Shown here: positions 5,625-6,607 of the stretch, piece after piece | Layout of the letters: every line of letters begins with the position of its first letter | Position numbering within the stretch: position 1 is the first letter of the stretch | Assembly (NCBI GenBank): GCA_016764835.1 | Contig: JAESRD010000210.1 | Coordinates: 1-6,607, forward strand | DNA: 6,607 nt | Reading direction: 5' to 3' | From: Paracoccaceae bacterium | GTDB lineage: Bacteria > Pseudomonadota > Alphaproteobacteria > Rhodobacterales > Rhodobacteraceae | Translations under genes and position numbers: made by a program | Notes under the pieces: model-generated | Database searches by the model: none | What the model saw: the letters and a program-made list of their open reading frames with translations, nothing else | What the model was told of the DNA's origin: nothing

Positions 5625-6065
5625 TTAGCTGGCCAAGAGGCCGCAGAGATGACGCATGGCGAGCGCGTAGCCGTTAATGCCAAGGCCGATGATGATGCCA
5701 TCAGCGCGGGCGGACACATAAGAATGGTTCCGGAACGGCTCGCGTTTATGAATGTTCGAGATATGCACCTCGATCACCGGGCCATCAAATGTATTGAGGG
5801 CATCGAAGACAGCGACCGAGGTATGCGTCAGCGCGGCAGCATTGATGATAATGCCGCTGGCCTCTTGCCGCGCGGCTTGGATCATATCAACCAATGTGCC
5901 TTCATGGTTGGACTGGAGCATGGTCACGCCAAGCCCCTGCTCCGCGCCGATGGCGGCACAATCGCGCTCGACATCGGCCAAGGTGGCGGTGCCGTATATC
6001 TCTGGCTGGCGTTGGCCCAACAGGTTCAGGTTCGGCCCGTTGATGATATGGATCATTGGTTTCAT
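5625..6065 (-). CDS. aroQ: Type II 3-dehydroquinate dehydratase AroQ
   Basis: AroQ converts 3-dehydroquinate to 3-dehydroshikimate, the third shikimate step, as a cytoplasmic dodecamer of flavodoxin-like subunits. The chosen start gives 146 residues, the normal size. Key residues are visible: [12 protein letters not shown] (8-19, with Arg19), catalytic Tyr24 in PEIYG, QSNHEG (51-56), Asn75 in [11 protein letters not shown], His101 in EVHISN, and Arg108/Arg112 in KREPFR. GGAG (6072-6075) is six bases before the ATG at 6065. The frame stays open to 6188, but the extra 41 residues lack family similarity. Linkage to hisB with a 21-base gap ties aromatic and histidine synthesis into one probable operon. 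It diverges from modA. Confidence 0.96.
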   Translation of the reverse strand: MKPMIHIINGPNLNLLGQRQPEIYGTATLADVERDCAAIGAEQGLGVTMLQSNHEGTLVDMIQAARQEASGIIINAAALTHTSVAVFDALNTFDGPVIEVHISNIHKREPFRNHSYVSARADGIIIGLGINGYALAMRHLCGLLAS

Positions 6066-6071
6066 ATGCCG

Positions 6072-6075
6072 CTCC
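6072..6075 (-). promoter_or_regulatory. Ribosome binding site that sets the aroQ start
   Basis: GGAG on the minus strand, six bases before the ATG at 6065. It favours [12 protein letters not shown] over the second Met at base 6056, which would be 15 bases away, and over the long upstream extension. Confidence 0.8.
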
Positions 6076-6147
6076 ACAGGGTTATGTGCACGGGCTTCGC
6101 AGATGCGGGCGAGGCGGGCAAGGGGCGCAGGCCTGTTGAGGCCGATC

Positions 6148-6167
6148 TGTGACGGATGAAGGTCACA
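6148..6167. promoter_or_regulatory. Inverted repeat TGTGAC-N8-GTCACA upstream of aroQ
   Basis: TGTGAC (6148-6153) and GTCACA (6162-6167) are perfect 6-base arms, about 82 bases upstream of the aroQ ATG. The half-sites resemble those of CRP/FNR-type proteins, but the space between TGTGA and TCACA is ten bases rather than six, so a standard CRP site is unlikely. It could be another operator or an RNA hairpin in the aroQ leader. Confidence 0.3.
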
Positions 6168-6200
6168 TTTGTCTTGTGCTTGCATCAAAGGGAGCCAGCC

Positions 6201-6220
6201 GCAATAGTCCGGACAATTGC
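6201..6220. promoter_or_regulatory. 20-bp palindrome, candidate operator in the aroQ-modA divergent region
   Basis: GCAATAGTCCGGACAATTGC is symmetric at 9 of 10 base pairs around the centre of TCCGGA; only A6206/A6215 break it. It overlaps the possible -35 box of modA (6217-6222), as expected of a repressor site. The inner GTCCGGAC with flanking T/A is reminiscent of GntR-type sites, but the regulator is not identifiable. It does not look like a ModE (molybdate) box. Confidence 0.5.
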
Positions 6221-6246
6221 ACCGCTGGGATGAAAATGCATATTTT
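6217..6246 (+). promoter_or_regulatory. Possible modA promoter
   Basis: TTGCAC (6217-6222) and TATTTT (6241-6246) are 18 bases apart; ATATTT at 17 is an alternative. Transcription would start near base 6253, downstream of the ATGs at 6230 and 6236, and so supports a start at 6272 or 6257. The boxes are only fair matches. Confidence 0.35.
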
Positions 6247-6271
6247 TGGCATCGCCATGAGAAAACTAGCC

Positions 6272-6607
6272 ATGAGGAAAATAGGGGCGGCGCTGTTGCT
6301 GGCTGTGCTTTTTGGCGGGGCGCTGCGGGCGGAGCCGTTGCGGGTCTTTGCCGCCGCTTCGCTGGGCGGTGCGCTTGATGAGGCGGCCGCGCTTTGGCAA
6401 GAGCAGGGCGGCGTGCCTGTGCTGACCGTTTATGCCAGTTCTGCGCTTCTGGCGCGCCAGATTGCCGCTGGAGCTCCGGCCGATATTTTCATATCGGCCA
6501 ATGTTGATTGGATGGACTTTCTTGAGGATCAGGGGCTGCTCGCGCCAGACACGCGGTTGGATTTGCTGGGCAATGAGCTTGTGCTGATTGGCCCTGCGGC
6601 GGGGCAA
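6272..6607 (+). CDS. modA: Molybdate ABC transporter substrate-binding protein ModA (3' end outside window)
   Basis: The first 112 codons are present and the frame is open at the window edge. ModA binds molybdate (also tungstate) in the periplasm and delivers it to the ModBC transporter for molybdenum-cofactor enzymes. Residues 1-20 form a Sec signal peptide ending ALRA, before EPLRVF. Family motifs follow in order: [10 protein letters not shown] (26-35), with Ser30 at a ligand position; [20 protein letters not shown] (53-72), with Ser56/57; FISA then DWMD (73-82); and [11 protein letters not shown] (98-108). Four in-frame ATGs occur at 6230, 6236, 6257 and 6272. I chose 6272 because GAGA (6259-6262) precedes it and the signal peptide is then compact. 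6257 would add MRKLA and is nearly as good. modBC would be expected to the right, which I cannot see. Confidence 0.93.
   Translation, partial: MRKIGAALLLAVLFGGALRAEPLRVFAAASLGGALDEAAALWQEQGGVPVLTVYASSALLARQIAAGAPADIFISANVDWMDFLEDQGLLAPDTRLDLLGNELVLIGPAAGQ

Noticed and set aside
5121..6152. Long open frame (343 codons) on the plus strand opposite hisB and aroQ
   Set aside because: It is fully antisense to two genes with intact catalytic motifs, has no recognisable domain, and arises from GC-rich codon use in the real genes.
6148..6167. CRP-type binding site TGTGA...TCACA
   Set aside because: The spacing between half-sites is ten bases, not six, so only an unassigned inverted repeat is reported.
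6066..6188. N-terminal extension of AroQ by 41 residues
   Set aside because: The extra residues do not match type II dehydroquinases, and an RBS six bases before 6065 explains the shorter start.
6221..6271. ModE or molybdate-cofactor riboswitch control region before modA
   Set aside because: No ModE-like paired box is visible, and the distance from the possible transcript start to the ATG is too short for a riboswitch.
1..6607. Novel defence, mobile or multi-gene system
   Set aside because: All genes except the YHS and DUF2147 proteins belong to known housekeeping families. There are no transposases, integrases, CRISPR repeats, toxin-antitoxin pairs or prophage genes in the window.

Overview
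This window looks like a piece of an alphaproteobacterial chromosome, most likely Rhodobacterales (Roseobacter-like). The grounds are moderately high GC, the split histidine cluster order hisB-hisH / hisA-hisF-hisE, separate monofunctional HisB and HisE proteins, and a small Tat-type YHS-domain protein typical of marine alphaproteobacteria. The lineage is inferred from gene content and protein flavour, not from a search.

Layout. The left edge holds a tRNA-Tyr (minus strand, 3' end cut by the window) with a very clear promoter, diverging from rlmB (plus), a SpoU-family 23S rRNA ribose methyltransferase. A 264-base spacer rich in inverted repeats follows. Next come a Tat-exported YHS-domain protein (plus) and a 150-base spacer that ends in a strong intrinsic terminator and may encode a small RNA. 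From there to about 6.07 kb the minus strand carries metabolism, in two blocks. Read in the direction of transcription, the first is aroQ-hisB-hisH (21-base gap, then a GTGA overlap). The second is hisA-hisF-hisE (56- and 15-base gaps). Between the blocks, on the opposite strand, lies a small exported DUF2147 protein, convergent with hisH and divergent from hisA. The right edge holds the first 112 codons of modA (plus), the periplasmic molybdate-binding protein, divergent from aroQ across about 200 bases with two inverted repeats.

How the genes work together. HisE hydrolyses phosphoribosyl-ATP, HisA isomerises ProFAR to PRFAR, HisH and HisF form the glutamine-dependent IGP synthase, and HisB dehydrates IGP. 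This covers steps 2 and 4 to 6 of histidine synthesis; HisG, HisI, HisC and HisD must be elsewhere. AroQ adds the third shikimate step. All key catalytic residues I could check are intact. I see no mobile element, CRISPR array, phage gene or defence system. The points worth a second look are noncoding: a possible 89-nt sRNA, a row of hairpins, a 20-bp palindrome upstream of modA, and short tandem duplications placed exactly at two stop codons (DUF2147 gene and hisA).
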